NCBI RefSeq assembly: GCF_000003605.2 | Contig: NW_003105615.1 | Span: 1,640 to 29,363, forward strand | Reading direction: 5' to 3' | Source: Saccoglossus kowalevskii | Lineage: Eukaryota; Hemichordata; Enteropneusta; Harrimaniidae | Length of the DNA stretch: 27,724 nucleotides | Shown: one piece after another, positions 8,901 through 21,524 of the stretch | Position numbering within the stretch: position 1 is the stretch's first letter | Layout: each line of letters opens with the position of its first letter | Position numbers and translations under genes: made by a program | Notes under the pieces: generated by a model | Database searches by the model: none | Seen by the model: only the letters and a program-made list of their open reading frames with translations | What the model was told of the DNA's origin: nothing

Positions 8901-11844
8901 AAGATTTTAATTGTATAACTGAGCTCCATATACACAGTCAATTTGTTTTGTTTCTATTATGACGAGTCTTTGCTAATATTTTTTTTTTAAATAGTTGCAG
9001 CAATGCACTCCCTCCTGACGAATATAAACACAAATGCAAAGGCATACTTCGAGAAGAAGTTGGGAAACTCGCCGCCGTCAGCGTGGAAATTGCAGATGCT
9101 ATAGCGTCGAGGCTGGAAAAAATGAACATCACAAGACTATATATGGCGACACCGGAATACGAGCATGTATGTATGTTTCTGACTGTGTATTTACATACAC
9201 ATAGGATAGTTTCCTCATATGTTTACATAATGACGAGTTTAAGGAGTCAATGTCACTACACGATGATTAAAATAGTGGTTACATGTCATAGGTTGTTATT
9301 AGTTAGTTGTTCAGTTATTATAATGATTATAATGGTGAATTCTTGGACCTAATATAGTTAGTCTTGTACAATATGTCAGCTGCACCAACTAATGCCGGCT
9401 GTTAAATAAATGCTGTTCATATAAACACTACAACAATAATGTATATAATGAATTAACTAGCAATCCGTGAGTCATTGCCCTAAGGACTTACATACCGACC
9501 AAACACAAAAATATTGTGGAGTTTGACGCTAGAAATCGACGGGTTATCAGGCATTGTCATAAATTAATCTTCTGAATTTAGGGGAAAAATAAAATCACGT
9601 TGTTAAAAATGTTGATTCGAGTGTGTACTAATAATTGTAGTAATGTGTAAGATTGAATGTGGATAGTACAATACATTATCAGTTATGTGAACCTATATAG
9701 ACAATATAATTACAGGTGCTTATCAACGATTTGAAAAAGCGATTTCCTGGAACGAAATCAGCAAGTGATATAATATTGGACGAAAAATACAAAAAGGACA
9801 ATTATGTGTATTCGCTGGTAGATCAATTAATTTGTCAGAGTAAGTACCATTGTTATTACCTTTATGTTTGCAGTAGCAAAATGTAGTAAAAAGTAAGATA
9901 GTAAAAAGAATGTAGGTAAGATATTTTGTTAAAATAAACCGTGCCAGTTTTAATTTCAATACAATCTGCAGCTGTATTTTCAGCCAATCGAATTTGATTT
10001 GACAATTTATGCGCACAATGGTAGTTTATAAATTTGGAATATACTTAGAGACCACAACGTTGCGACTAATGATCGATACCAGACGTTGCATCTTGACTTG
10101 ATATATGCTGTAATTTCATTATTTTATTAACATCTCGAATGTAATGAGTAAAAGCACATATACTAACCAATAGATGGAGAGAAACTACACCTGTACATGT
10201 ATATGTGTATACATGTATACAAATCGATTTTAAAGTTAGATCTTTAAAATAATTTGATTAAACCACTGTACTATATATATATATTATATTTTCCACATCA
10301 TTAGTGTTTTGACAATGAAAATTTAAACAAATTGATTTTTCAAACAACTAAATTGTTATACAATAAACGGAAAGGTGTGAAGTATAGAATACAGCTACAC
10401 TAGTTGCGAATTACAATGACAATCTAATGTTGGAATTATATGCTTCACTCGAGCGTGAAAGCTGGGGAGCTGACACTTTAGTTTTTGCAAGGCATAACAT
10501 GGTATATAGATATGCGTCGAACATACAGATGCATTTTTTACACAAATGATTGGACAGATATTCTTAGCCCAAGCAAACACCAGTTCTTTGATTCGAATAT
10601 AGAAGTGAGTTTCCAATTACATAACCTGACCAGCTGAACCCTTGTTTTTAAATACCATGATTTTATTTGAATAACATAATTCTATTCAACAGCTTCCATC
10701 CAATTGAATGTCGCTACATTTGTATATGTTTCTAAGAGGGATATTCGTGACATGTTACCATAAACAAATTGTTTGTTGTAATTAATGTTAGGTTAGTCAC
10801 AATGTGCCGCAAAATTGACTGGAGAACAAGCTTTTGCGCGTTATTTATCCCAGAGCAGAGTCGTACTCACTGTCCTTCCTTATGATTCAGTTTAATCATT
10901 GTTCAATACGAGCTAATGCGTTATGCGTGAGATTAAACGTAAAAACAGGACAAACAAAAAATATAGCATCGTAGTGGCGTCAAAACTTTTCGTTGAAGTC
11001 GACAAACGCGGAATTATTTTTCCACGCTTCTATGGTGTAATACACATTTTATGATTGTCAACTTAGATGAAGTAGGGATATCTCAATGCCATGTTCCTTT
11101 CTGAAAGATAGACATTTCGACATTTAACAATAAATGTAATCATTTCGTTTTTTGTAGCAAACGTAACGTAGCATTAATCGATATTTCGCCTTGAAAGAAA
11201 CATTACCTATTATCCACTGGTCTGCTGTATTGTGCATAAACTCCAACTTAGATCATTCAAAATATAAAGATAATTACATCGTTGATTTATTAGACTTTGC
11301 ACCTTGGGATAAAGTGTAGAAGGTACCTTCCCACCATCTGTACCACTTTTGTATTTGCAACATCTCTAGCTGCAAATGTGTGCATCGTCATGTATTTATT
11401 AGGAACTTCGAGCTAAGTTAGATGATCTACCAGACTTTCTTACACACTATCTGGGTGAATCATTTAGTTAAAATTTATCGGTATAAGGTCGCCTGAGGGC
11501 CACCGCAAATTAACCAACAACAAATAATCTGTGCACGTTATTTTCAGACTAATTGTCACTTGACTAATTACCATTGTATCTGGGTGGTATTTCATATACG
11601 CATGCAAATATGTCAATGGTTCATGATTAAAAGTACTGAAGAGTTTGGCATACTATATTTTTATTGAACGTTTGTTTTTTCTGTATTATTTCCCACAGGG
11701 TCTGACTACTTCATCAGAAGTCGTTTTTCTGTATGGGCCAAGTTTGTGCTGTTCTTTCGTGAGAAGGACAACAAAACCTCAGTAGACATGTGGGATCTTC
11801 CTGGATATCCAGAGTCTGTAAAGCACCTTAATATTATGCAGTAG
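5919..11844 (+). CDS. GDP-fucose O-fucosyltransferase-like protein, copy A
   Basis: Coding exons 5919-6014, 8096-8889, 8995-9166, 9716-9839 and 11699-11844 join in phases 0, 2, 0 and 1 to give 443 residues ending in TAG. Every junction has GT and AG, and the same phases occur in the downstream paralogue. Residues 4-20 form a hydrophobic signal anchor after MKY, then a stem to about residue 84, so a type II ER/Golgi membrane protein is predicted. The catalytic region begins with RYLFPL and GCGPCEQ (93-99), in the position where O-fucosyltransferases carry a GxxNQ-type donor loop. NETFNYSKLRQIV, then ALHWRNRSAE (R291, the expected HxR arginine), LYMATPEYEH and the C-terminal DQLICQ-R-SDYFI-SRFS block follow in family order. 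Such enzymes move fucose from GDP-fucose to Ser/Thr of folded protein domains in the secretory pathway. Several N-glycosylation sequons are present (NST, NRS, NET). The acceptor substrate is unknown. It is not a clear POFUT1 or POFUT2 orthologue. Confidence 0.85.
6015..8095 (+). other. Intron 1 of copy A
   Basis: A 2081-base intron (GTAAGT...TTTTAG), AT-rich, against 511 bases in copy B. It contains a (TTGTG)n repeat at 6565-6585 and no recognisable element or gene. Confidence 0.8.
10206..10221. repeat. Perfect 16-bp palindrome
   Basis: TGTATACATGTATACA equals its own reverse complement. It is built of TA/CA/TG steps, so it may be decayed simple repeat rather than a binding site. Confidence 0.8.
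10895..11450 (+). repeat. Dispersed repeat, copy 1 (in intron 4 of copy A)
   Basis: Collinear similarity to 26625-27071 is visible in several blocks: ATTAAACGTAAAAACAG against ATCAAACGTAAACACAG, GTCAACTTAGATGAAG (11057) against GTCAATATAGATGAGG (26733), the stretch from CTATTATCCACTGG (11210) against CTATTATTAACTGG (26902), and TTAGGAACTTCGAGCT against TTAGGAAATTCGAGCT. Both copies are in the same orientation. No terminal repeats or coding capacity were recognised. The ends are approximate. Confidence 0.6.
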
Positions 11845-11868
11845 TAAAGCATGGTGATGAAATGCACC

Positions 11869-11874
11869 AATAAA
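11869..11874 (+). promoter_or_regulatory. Polyadenylation signal of copy A
   Basis: AATAAA lies 25 bases after the stop codon, which would give a very short 3'UTR. A second AATAAA is at 12277-12282, so a longer 3'UTR is possible. Confidence 0.5.
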
Positions 11875-11879
11875 ACGTG

Positions 11880-14068
11880 AACAGGGGCCCGAGTAACACA
11901 TTCCTTGTAAACAGTTTACACTAGAAGTATTTTCACTATTGTAATTTTAGATGGAGGACAATCACTTGGCGTATTCTCTTCCATATATTTATATCCAGTT
12001 GGTAACTATAGTAGAAGTGGGAATATACAAGCTGTGAAACATATAACTATTCAGACTGATTTGTATGATAGACTTGATTATTTTACCTTCTCTCGTTAAA
12101 TATACATTTACAAATTGAGTATGTTTGTGTTTATTGAGTTTTTGTATGTGGAAGATGACCGTCAAATTTATTTCATTAAGTTTAACCTCAAATTTAATTT
12201 AATTAATTGAATATTATATTTGTAGAATATTTACCAATTAATGGTTTTCTATAATAATATGTATATTTGTGGTAACAATAAACAGTAACATCAACAAAGT
12301 ACACGTCAACAATCGATGAATCCCAATCTATACTGTCTAAAAGAGGATTATCGGTCACATTGCATTTTGTCAGCGGTTCTATTAAGACAAGTTAGTAGAA
12401 TACGGTTTCAATGGAGACCATTCATTCGCATAAGTGGCATTCAAAGATTAAAATCGTGACATTCTCTTTTACAGCCATTAATGAGACTTCTCATTCCTTG
12501 CCGTTTAACTACAGTTTTGTAACCCACTGTTTGTTAAACATTGCCAAAAATGTATTCAGATTCCAACAACATAATTTTACCATCTTTTGTCAAATGGTTC
12601 TAGATATGATGTTATTTTTTGTCCTTGAAAAAAAAAAATATTTTTCACATTACCACAAAAGCGGGGCCAGTTGTTTATTTTTTTGGTTGTTGATGTAAGA
12701 ACATTCAAAATTATTATAAAGTCATGTTTAGTATCAGCGATGTTAATCATGCGATGGGTGTTTAACATGGGTGTTGACTTACAACATACATATATCTATA
12801 AGATTGGTTTTTCAAATTAATATAACGTGTAATTTATTAATGGTCTCAGATATATTTTTTGTGTTATACACACATCTGAATAACTCGTCATATTAATCTG
12901 CGTATGCAAATACATATATGTGAACTCATCATTTAAAGAGAGCAATGACGTATATGCTTATATGAAACCATGTGCAATATATAATAATATATAAATAATG
13001 TCATAACAATGTGAGTAATGGTTACTGAAGACTGTTGAAGCTTTCATCAACAGTTTAGATGAACACGTATATTACCTAGAATTTTAATACATGTTTAAAA
13101 TCATCAAATTGGACTTTACTCGATAACAGGCGAAGCAATTAGTAGAAGCAATTTTTCCAATAAGTACGAGATGAACTGGTGTATGTTCAAAACTATAATA
13201 TGCAGAACACGAATAATGTTAATGTATAACAATTGCATGAATATTGAATAAAAAAATCTTGTTTTGTTTATTAGTGATGATGTTTTGGATATTGTAATTT
13301 TATCTACATTCTTTGTTTGGTTATATTAGCTGTGTCACAATACGAACTAGGTTATAATTTTAATTCTCTCTCGTTCAATATGTCATTGTCTTTGTTATAA
13401 CATTTCTTCTAGAAAATGTTTAAGACTGCTCTGAACAACTTTTAAACGTACATATATTCCTTTCATGTTTGATTTTCACATGTTAGCCCAATGAAAAGAT
13501 ATTTAGCATGCTATCTATTTAGTTTAAGAGCGAATTGTGGTAAGGAACAACATCAAAAGTTCAATGTTGGACAAAAAAATTATTTCCTTTAGTTCCCCCC
13601 CCCACCCCCACTGAAACTTAATTGATAAATATTGATCATGGCGTCAGACTACATTCACCATTAAATACAAATTGATAAGCGGACAGTAGTAAGGCATAGC
13701 AGTTGGTTCCTAGGTTACATATTTACATTCGGACCAAACCATTTTTTTTATTATTTTCTGTTATTTTTGTTCATGATTGGGTAGAAAAAAAAATACGAAC
13801 TGCAAATATTTGTTTGACTTCATTAAAAAATAAAATCTTTTTTATAGGATGGAAACTTTTTGAGGTCAGTAAAAGCAAATAAATTTTGTATCCGACATCG
13901 ATCTTTTGACGTCGTCCCTAAGTAATTTGTAGAATGATATATATCTGACACAATAACGAGTTTATGAGAGTATCATATGATACACTATCTGTAGTATGAG
14001 GTACAACTCTGTACTGTCACTTTTAATTTTAAGAATATCCGGCGAATTAACCAGTTGGATTATGAGGT
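11880..14068. other. Intergenic, no gene seen
   Basis: AT-rich DNA between the paralogues. It contains a small perfect stem-loop (CTGTTGA...TCAACAG, about 13029-13050), a C-rich tract (about 13594-13611) and several poly-A/T runs. The 95-codon frame at 12411-12698 has no family resemblance or splice context. Confidence 0.6.
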
Positions 14069-14212
14069 NNNNNNNNNNNNNNNNNNNNNNNNNNNNNNNN
14101 NNNNNNNNNNNNNNNNNNNNNNNNNNNNNNNNNNNNNNNNNNNNNNNNNNNNNNNNNNNNNNNNNNNNNNNNNNNNNNNNNNNNNNNNNNNNNNNNNNNN
14201 NNNNNNNNNNNN
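14069..14212. other. Assembly gap (144 N)
   Basis: Undetermined bases. The true length may differ from the run shown. Confidence 0.99.
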
Positions 14213-15165
14213 CAATACTGCCTAGTTTATGAAAGCAGTATGACAAATTACCTACATGATGTACATCTGACTATTGTGGCTTCATGTCAAGTAAATATGT
14301 TGAACTACCCATTTATCACTGTTGTTTTTCAGTATATTGCTCCTGTGTACATTATCTGAATTGTTTGCCTTGGTGAGCTATGTTAGTACACCTAAATTTG
14401 GTCAGGGTTAATTCAATGACGTCACTTTACCTATATTAAATATATTAAAAAAATCCATGATATTAATATTATGCGAATGGGAGGAAAATGGTAAGGTACA
14501 GCGACTGAACACTTAGTGATTTAAAAGTCCTGAGCAGAAAGTTATATTTGTCACTTAGCACTAGGTAGATTTTAATCTATATAGACAATTTCCGTGGTCA
14601 GAGACGGCTGTTGTAACCAAATGCTTCAAGCTGCATGAAGGGATGATTAAACTGCATAAATAACACTATTCAGTGAAAGCTGTGTGCGTAGACCATGGCG
14701 TGCAAATTAATTGTGCTTTCAAACAGATAAAATCGGCTCGTCTGTAGAATAACACATGTTTATCGGTATGTTTTTTTTTATCATTGGGGGTGCATATCAC
14801 ACCGCAGTCAAACATGTCTTATCAGTATAGACAGCTTATTTAACAAAGAAAGTGCTGTTGCTGGATTTCAAGTCCAAAATTATATCCAACGGCAAAGGAT
14901 AAAATAAATGACCTACTATACAATACAATACAATACAATACAATACAATACAGTACAATACAGTACAATACAAAACATAGTATATGTATATTTCACTCCT
15001 ACTGAACTAGGTATTTAAAAAGAATTGACAATATTACGTTGATAGATATATAGTTATTACCTTGTCTCCTATCTACTAGTGGAATATTCCGAAGGCGTGT
15101 TACTTAATATGTTTGCCGGTTCACGCTGAACAGAACTGCTTCGTTACGTTGTCGGAATTTATTTC
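14213..15165. other. Upstream flank of copy B
   Basis: AT-rich, no gene. The untranslated first exon and promoter of copy B are expected here or before the gap. It includes the ACAAT microsatellite listed separately. Confidence 0.5.
14918..14974. repeat. (CAATA)n microsatellite
   Basis: About eleven pentamer units, two of them changed to CAGTA. Confidence 0.95.
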
Positions 15166-15167
15166 AG
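15166..15167 (+). other. Predicted splice acceptor 2 nt before copy B start
   Basis: TTTATTTCAG/AA-ATG fits the acceptor consensus well and matches the arrangement at copy A, supporting a 5'-UTR intron. Confidence 0.55.
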
Positions 15168-15169
15168 AA

Positions 15170-18100
15170 ATGAAGTATCCAGTGATTTTTTCTGTCACAT
15201 GTTCCTTTTTCGCTTTCGTTGTTTATGTGACAAACACAAGTAATATGTTTTTCACACAACTGGACATAAAGAAGGTAAGGATGTTTAGTATTTTATATAC
15301 TCAATATAGTTATCTATGTACTGAATATTTTGGCTCGAGCATTTTTATATCCTGAGATTCATGAGAATAAAGCTGTATCTCCTTCATCTAGTTTTAAATT
15401 TGAATTAGCTAGATTTTAACTTTATCTTTTTCACCGGTTTCCCATACCCTTACAGCAATATACTACTCTCTACAAGTTATAGGGTGTATAATTTGCAACG
15501 CCTTTCCAAGTAGAATTTATACATGTTTCTTTACTCAAAATTATTAAAGCAAATGTATTGTAAAGAACGTGTATCCTTAATAATCAAATGTTTGTTTATA
15601 ATTATATTGATATTGTGGTAAAATACTATGGCACTGCCATTCACACGTGAATATTGCAAAAGCTCGTAACTATATATAAATACTATATGTGCTATTTAAT
15701 CTATGATTATTTATAATATGACAATAATGAATGCTTGTGATGTTGTTGTTTTTTAATGTTTGAATCATTTCTGAATATGGATTAGGCTGCTCACCCAATA
15801 AAGGATACTATTGTGCCTCAATTCAAAGACACTGTGATCCATGACACGTACGAAACAGCTGATCAATACATCGAGACCAACGTACAGCAGAATGAGTTGG
15901 TTGTAACATCTACAGCTGAACCCGTGCACGAAAATGCATTACAAGAACGAAATACTACTGCAATTAATCACAGTGAAGGCAAACATGTAACAACAAAATC
16001 ATCAACAGCTAAAGCTACACAACATATATCCAAGCGTTATTTGTTTCCTCTTATATTCTACGGTTGTGGACCTTGTGAACAGTACTCGTTTTTTGTAAGT
16101 GGTATTATAAATGCTATTACTCAGAACCGTTCAATAGTAACTATACCCTTCCATAATAACCATTTGCAAAATGTATCTGTAAAACGCAGTTTTAATGAAA
16201 CATTCAACTACTCAAAACTTCGCCAAATTGTTGGAATGGCCACCATTGATGAATTCATTGATGTATGCGGCACAGATTTTACTCCAAAGAATGTGCTGAT
16301 TGGACCTAATGGGTATCCGGCTACAGAGGAATTACGCACAAGTAGATTGCATTATTACGAAAGATGGACAACGATGATGAAACGCTACATTCCAAAAATT
16401 AATCTACCAACGATTGAAGCAGTAAAGGAATATCAAGAGAATTTGTCCGGGAATTCATTGCAGGTATCACATAGAGTCAAGTGTTTATTCTTTTTAACTT
16501 CTATGGCATTCTATGTAGATTATAAGGGTCCGCAATATAATGATATCATGATACAAATAAGCAAACACTTGGTCAGAGCTTCCTATGTTCAACAACTAGT
16601 AGATAACGCTATCCAGCAGATATCAGGTGGACAGCCTTATGCAGCACTTCACTGGAGGAATAGATCTGCTGAATAGTAAGTATAGTTGTTCATGCATTAA
16701 ATACATTTGTTTAAAAATGACATGTAGTGACGATTTCGAGATGCGATGAAATTGAAGATCAGCCGCAATTATGTTGTTTATAATCAATGAAAAGCTCACT
16801 GCACAATATAGAGTGTGGGTAATCTCTGTATATTAAAACAACAGACTGTAATAATTATAATACAACGTCATATTTTGTGTATCCTACTAAGGCGTAAATT
16901 CCTGTATTTTGTTTCAATGATTTACAATGTTTGTACTTAACAGTCATGCATGATTATTCGCTGTTTCCTGCATACTCAAACTATGCGTATATGTTCAATC
17001 AATATATTACATAGGGGTCAATTACTAGTTTATCACTTCGATTATATAATATAATTTTGAATGTTTATTTCTTTAGTTGTAGTAATGCATTACCTCCAGA
17101 GAAATTTAAAAGCCATTGCCAAGGCCACTTTCGAGAGCAAGTAGAAAAACTTGCCTCGCTCAGTGGTGAAATTGCAGATGCTATAGCAACGCAGATTGAA
17201 AAGATGAACTTTACTACGCTTTATATTGCCACACCGGAGTACGAGCACGTAAGCATCATTTTTATGTTTTCTATATATTATAAACAATCATATGAACAAG
17301 GTGTAAACTATATAATATAGATTTGGACGTTTGAATGGTTTTAATAATCACGTTATTAAATAGAAAAACTATCTGCATGAATATATTACAATTAGTATTA
17401 CATGTAAGAAAAAATGATATGTTTATTATATAATACAATCATACAGGTAATAAGTACATGTAACATTCCCAACAATGTGAGCATCATGCGTGATTTAGAC
17501 TGAGTGACACTAAATCTGGGATTAAAAATTATGTATTCTTTAAACACTTGATTGTGTGTAAAATCAACAGACGCCGAAACGCAACACCCACCGTCAATAA
17601 TATAATCTGGGTTCGATCATAACATTTGTACAGTTACATAGACAATACGCATATAGACAATACAGACAATATAGACAATACGCATATAATAAATGTCACA
17701 TGAAGACAAACTCTTCACCATCATCGTCACCACCACTAGTACCCTCCCTCAAGAATATAAACATTTAACTTGTAGGCTAACTGTCCGACCTAAGCTATGT
17801 GTGTAGAAAACACCCAGATGTCATTGAACTCAAACTAGAGTTGGAGAACTATATATGTGATGTCCACTGTCTAGATGCAATTTTCTTTCGAGAAGTTTTC
17901 ATCACAAAATTATTATTCGAGTTCCTTTTCACAGTTTATATCTAGTCTTTAGCTGCGCCCACGCCAATTGATTTTAGGGAAATATAACTGGAGTTAGTTG
18001 TCGCTGGACCCATCGGGTGACCGATATTATTGGCGCCCGGTTGTGCGATTTTTCCTACATAGGGCTTAGTGGTTTGTATTGGATTTGTGTACGATATTCA

Positions 18101-18913
18101 GAGATGAGTTGTTTATTTTGTTTTGTTTTATTGGGTTTTGATATAATGACGGATTGGAAAACTTAATTGTTTATCACCGACCTCCATTATCATTTATGTA
18201 TACATTGTGTACATACATTGTACTAAAGTTGACACTTGATATTATGGAAGAATTTTAAGCACAAAACAAATTCAGCAGAGGGAGGATGGGACTTTAATTG
18301 TAGTGTATTTTGCATTTCACGCAATTCGACTACACGCGAAATATAATTTATTACGGATATAATTGTTTCTAGGCTCTCATCAACGATTTGAAGAAACGGT
18401 TTCCTGCTACGAAATCATCGAGTGATATCATATTGGACGAAAAATACAAAAAGGACAATTATGTTTATTCTTTGGTTGATCAACTCATTTGCCAGAGTAA
18501 GTATTGTGTTGTTTTTATGAACGCTGACAGGACCAGGTGTAATTGAATTCTAGATACAATTCTGAAATAAAAACTGTGGGTGTTTTTATCTATTGAAAGC
18601 TATATTGATTTAAGATGCACACTTGTATTTCTACATTATAAACCTATTTATTTCAACCATTATTCTGATTATAGAAACTGTTCTATAGTAACAATGTGAT
18701 ACAATGCGTTTGATTTTCTGATTGCGTAAAGTAATTAGTGACTTATCATTCTATTGTTCTGCAGGATCTGATTACTTCATCCGAAGTCGTTTTTCTGTAT
18801 GGGCTAAGTTTGTGCAGTTTTTTCGCGATAAGCAAAACAAAATCACTGTAGATATGTGGGATTTACCTGGGTATCCGATGTCCGTCAAATCGCTTTCTAT
18901 TATGCAAAAGTGA
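15170..18913 (+). CDS. GDP-fucose O-fucosyltransferase-like protein, copy B
   Basis: Coding exons 15170-15274, 15786-16675, 17077-17248, 18373-18496 and 18765-18913 give 479 residues with TGA stop and the same phases (0/2/0/1) as copy A. Exons 3 and 4 are identical in length to those of A (172 and 124). A signal anchor at residues 4-20 is followed by a Thr/Ser/Glu-rich stem about 35 residues longer than in A. The catalytic region has GCGPCEQ (128-134), ALHWRNRSAE (R326), LYIATPEYEH and DQLICQ-R-SDYFI. By eye the catalytic domain is about 70 percent identical to A overall. In exon 4, 38 of 41 residues match. The in-frame TTG at 15113 extends the reading frame upstream but is not a plausible start. 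ATG at 15170 matches the start context of A. Both copies are full length with key residues kept, so both are probably active. The acceptor is unknown. Confidence 0.87.
17636..17692. repeat. Short tandem repeat around ATAGACAATACGCAT
   Basis: Imperfect copies of ATAGACAATA(CGCAT) lie in intron 3 of copy B. The whole intron (17249-18372, 1124 bases) otherwise shows no element I can name. Confidence 0.75.
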
Positions 18914-19211
18914 CATGTTGCCTGAATACAATTACATCTTAAATTCTAGTTCAGATATATTTATTGAATTGCCTTGCATCATCACTATTGTCAAAGCCTA
19001 TATATATACAATAGCTCTGACAATTTTATTGGTGTACTTATATACAATTGAAGCTACAAAATCACAAGTGTGTGTGTTTAATGCCACCGTTAACAATATG
19101 TAATAATTTTGTTTATTATGATTGTGAAGTTTTCACACAATGAATATGAGAATATTGTTAGTTAATCATTTATAGTATATATTCAAACGCAATGACACCT
19201 AATTCTATGAT

Positions 19212-19217
19212 AATAAA
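19212..19217 (+). promoter_or_regulatory. Polyadenylation signal of copy B
   Basis: AATAAA about 300 bases after the stop, followed by GTTTGTGTTTGC, a GT-rich downstream element. This is the best poly(A) signal of the two genes. Confidence 0.6.
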
Positions 19218-20379
19218 GTTTGTGTTTGCTATTTCAAATTTTGCACACATACATTTGAATTTCAAAGAATAACAAATACGTTACAAATTAGTGAACTGAC
19301 AATTGTGATAAATTACAAATTTTGTTCACGTATACTTATAATGTGCCTCCCAATCTTTGTTACTGTAACATAAATAGATACAATGTGCGAACGTTTTAAA
19401 CATTCAATATTTTTTTACATTGATTCACCATTGTTATTTTCTTTAGTGTCGGCTTTTCACTACAACAAAAAATCAAACACATTCCATACTGCGAAGCAGC
19501 AAGTTAAACCGACAAGGAGATTTTGAGGAGTGTATTTGATTGCTAAAAAATATGTTACCAGTGCTTCCTATAATTAAACAACAACTTGAATATATCTATC
19601 TATATATATATATACAACATATGGGTAACTAATTAAAATACACAGTGAAATTATACAGATTGTATCGGGGCAACACCTACTGTCACACAAAAAATATACT
19701 AAATTTCAAAGTTATCGTTTGACTACAAGAATTTATGTCAGGTTGAAAAGTGTGATCATAATCAAATGGTTTCTAAACAAACGCAATGTATACACGAGAC
19801 AAGTGACACAAGTTACGTTTATGCCAGATAAAATAGTTTATGTAAAAGAGTGTTATGATATTTTCTTAAGTGGGTGATTCATGACATCACCTAGAATATA
19901 TGATATTGTACGTTTATGGTTGGAGTCACAGCTTCAGGGATATTATATTTTACAGATCGTTGATACGATTTATTGGGTTGCAGTTGAGTGGATTAATTGT
20001 GTCAGTTTTGAGCTTTTTATCAATAGGAGCTTTCCCATCCAGACGAGATTATTTATGTAAGATCGTTATTAAATTATTAGTCATGTTTTAGCAGCTGACT
20101 CCAGTCCGAGCATTTTATAGTTGTTGTTTCAATCGAAATTAATTTGTTTCTTTCTCCTTATTTAAAGATAAATGCCTTTATTAATAAATCAGAGTGTAAA
20201 TCTTTGGTGAATGTCGTTTGTGTGATGTGGCATTAATTCGGCGTTATATGTATGTTCTGTTAAGCACAAATTCGGCGAGAGTTTGATGATCAAGAGGGTT
20301 CAGGGTCTGACACAATTATCACTGAAAATGCAAGCCAAAACAATCGCATTGAGGTCAGGGTCACCTGGTGCAGAAATAA
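19218..20379. other. Intergenic, no gene seen
   Basis: AT-rich DNA with a (TA)n/TATC run at 19590-19614. The small frames here have no family resemblance. Confidence 0.6.
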
Positions 20380-20590
20380 TAATTAACAATTGACACATAC
20401 AATCCCTGCGCAACTGCAAACCCAAGCACTCAGGATCACTCTCTGAATCTAAATTAACAACTAAGTGAAATTCTGACACACATAATCCCTACAATAGCTA
20501 ATTCCAACCAAGCTCATCTAAGGCTATATTAATTAACAATTTAGTCACAATTTCACAAATATAATTCCCTCAATTTCAAATCCCATGAAT
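20380..20590. repeat. Degenerate tandem repeat, three units of 71-79 bp
   Basis: AATTAACAA begins units at about 20381, 20452 and 20531. Each is followed by an ACACATA-ATCCCT-like phrase and then a CCAAGC or CCCATG block. The units have diverged considerably. Confidence 0.55.
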
Positions 20591-21519
20591 TTTCTTGTGT
20601 TGGAGTTTTCTGACGAGTGTTAATTAATATGTATTTAGCCGTTGACCTCTTTCCAACGAGATTAGGTCGGTGGCACTTGCGGAGACTGAGCTTTGCACAT
20701 TTTAAATATTAGAAAAGGGATCGATGTTAAAACAAAATTTTTAATCAATGTATATATTGGTTCTGAAGAAGAATACTTTTAAGTATTTTTACCATTTTTC
20801 AGGAAAATTATGACTGGGAAATGTACATGATCGCTAACGTTTTCATTCGTGAAGTAACCCATACATCAATAATCAGCATGTTCCGACCATCAGAATGTGG
20901 TCACAATGGTAACTTCCTGTTTAATTTCAATTCAAGGTGGCTTTCAAACCAGTCGAACAATTAACATTAGCATCGCTGTTTTTATGTCAAGAATAAATAA
21001 TATTACTTGCTAATGGGCACTCGTTTTGCGGAAACTAACTTAGTGACTATGCTATGTATTGTGCATAATACTATATCGACTCAAACTAATAGGACTGACT
21101 CAATTTTAAACCACAAATCTGATTCTTTGATGGTTTTTATGTGAATTTGATAGTCAGATTTCTTTTTCCGAGGGCGAAACGTTCTCTGTTTGCTTATATT
21201 TTCAATTTTACAGTTAATGTTAAATAGTATTTACTTTACAAATACTATTTAAATTGTAATTCTTTGCACAACTGTGTCGCATTGCTTTACACAGGTTGAG
21301 AATCTGTGCCATCAGCTGACGATTGGGGGGTATAGTGAATGCAATTATATATCTACCATGTAACGTCATCTCATTTTGCGTTGAATTGCGTCACCTTCGG
21401 TCACTGTCTAGTTGATAATATACCATAATTACTTATGAGACTCCGGACTTTTCAATTTTGTTAATACTGCTTAAATAAAGTTGGATGCAATAATGTCCTA
21501 TCAATAAACACTTCAAAGA
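20591..21519. other. Intergenic, no gene seen
   Basis: No coding exon, known RNA or clear repeat was recognised. A TATTTACTTTACAAATACTATTT near-hairpin lies around 21227-21250. Confidence 0.5.
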
Positions 21520-21524
21520 CACAT

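Larger units (their letters stand above)
9840..11698 (+). other. Intron 4 of copy A, enlarged by repeats
   Basis: This intron runs 1859 bases against 268 in copy B. About 500 bases of the excess is a dispersed repeat, listed separately. The rest is AT-rich, includes a 16-bp palindrome at 10206-10221 and shows no gene. Confidence 0.8.

Noticed and set aside
12411-12768. Overlapping small frames in the intergenic region
   Set aside because: Poly-A/T-derived, no splice signals, no recognisable domain.
15113-15169. Upstream in-frame extension of copy B from TTG
   Set aside because: No ATG, absent from copy A, and the conserved CAG-AA-ATG context favours the start at 15170.
18028-18050. TTGGCGCCCGG resembling a tRNA-Lys primer site
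   Set aside because: Match limited to the first eight bases; no LTR end or gag frame around it, and it sits inside intron 3 of copy B.
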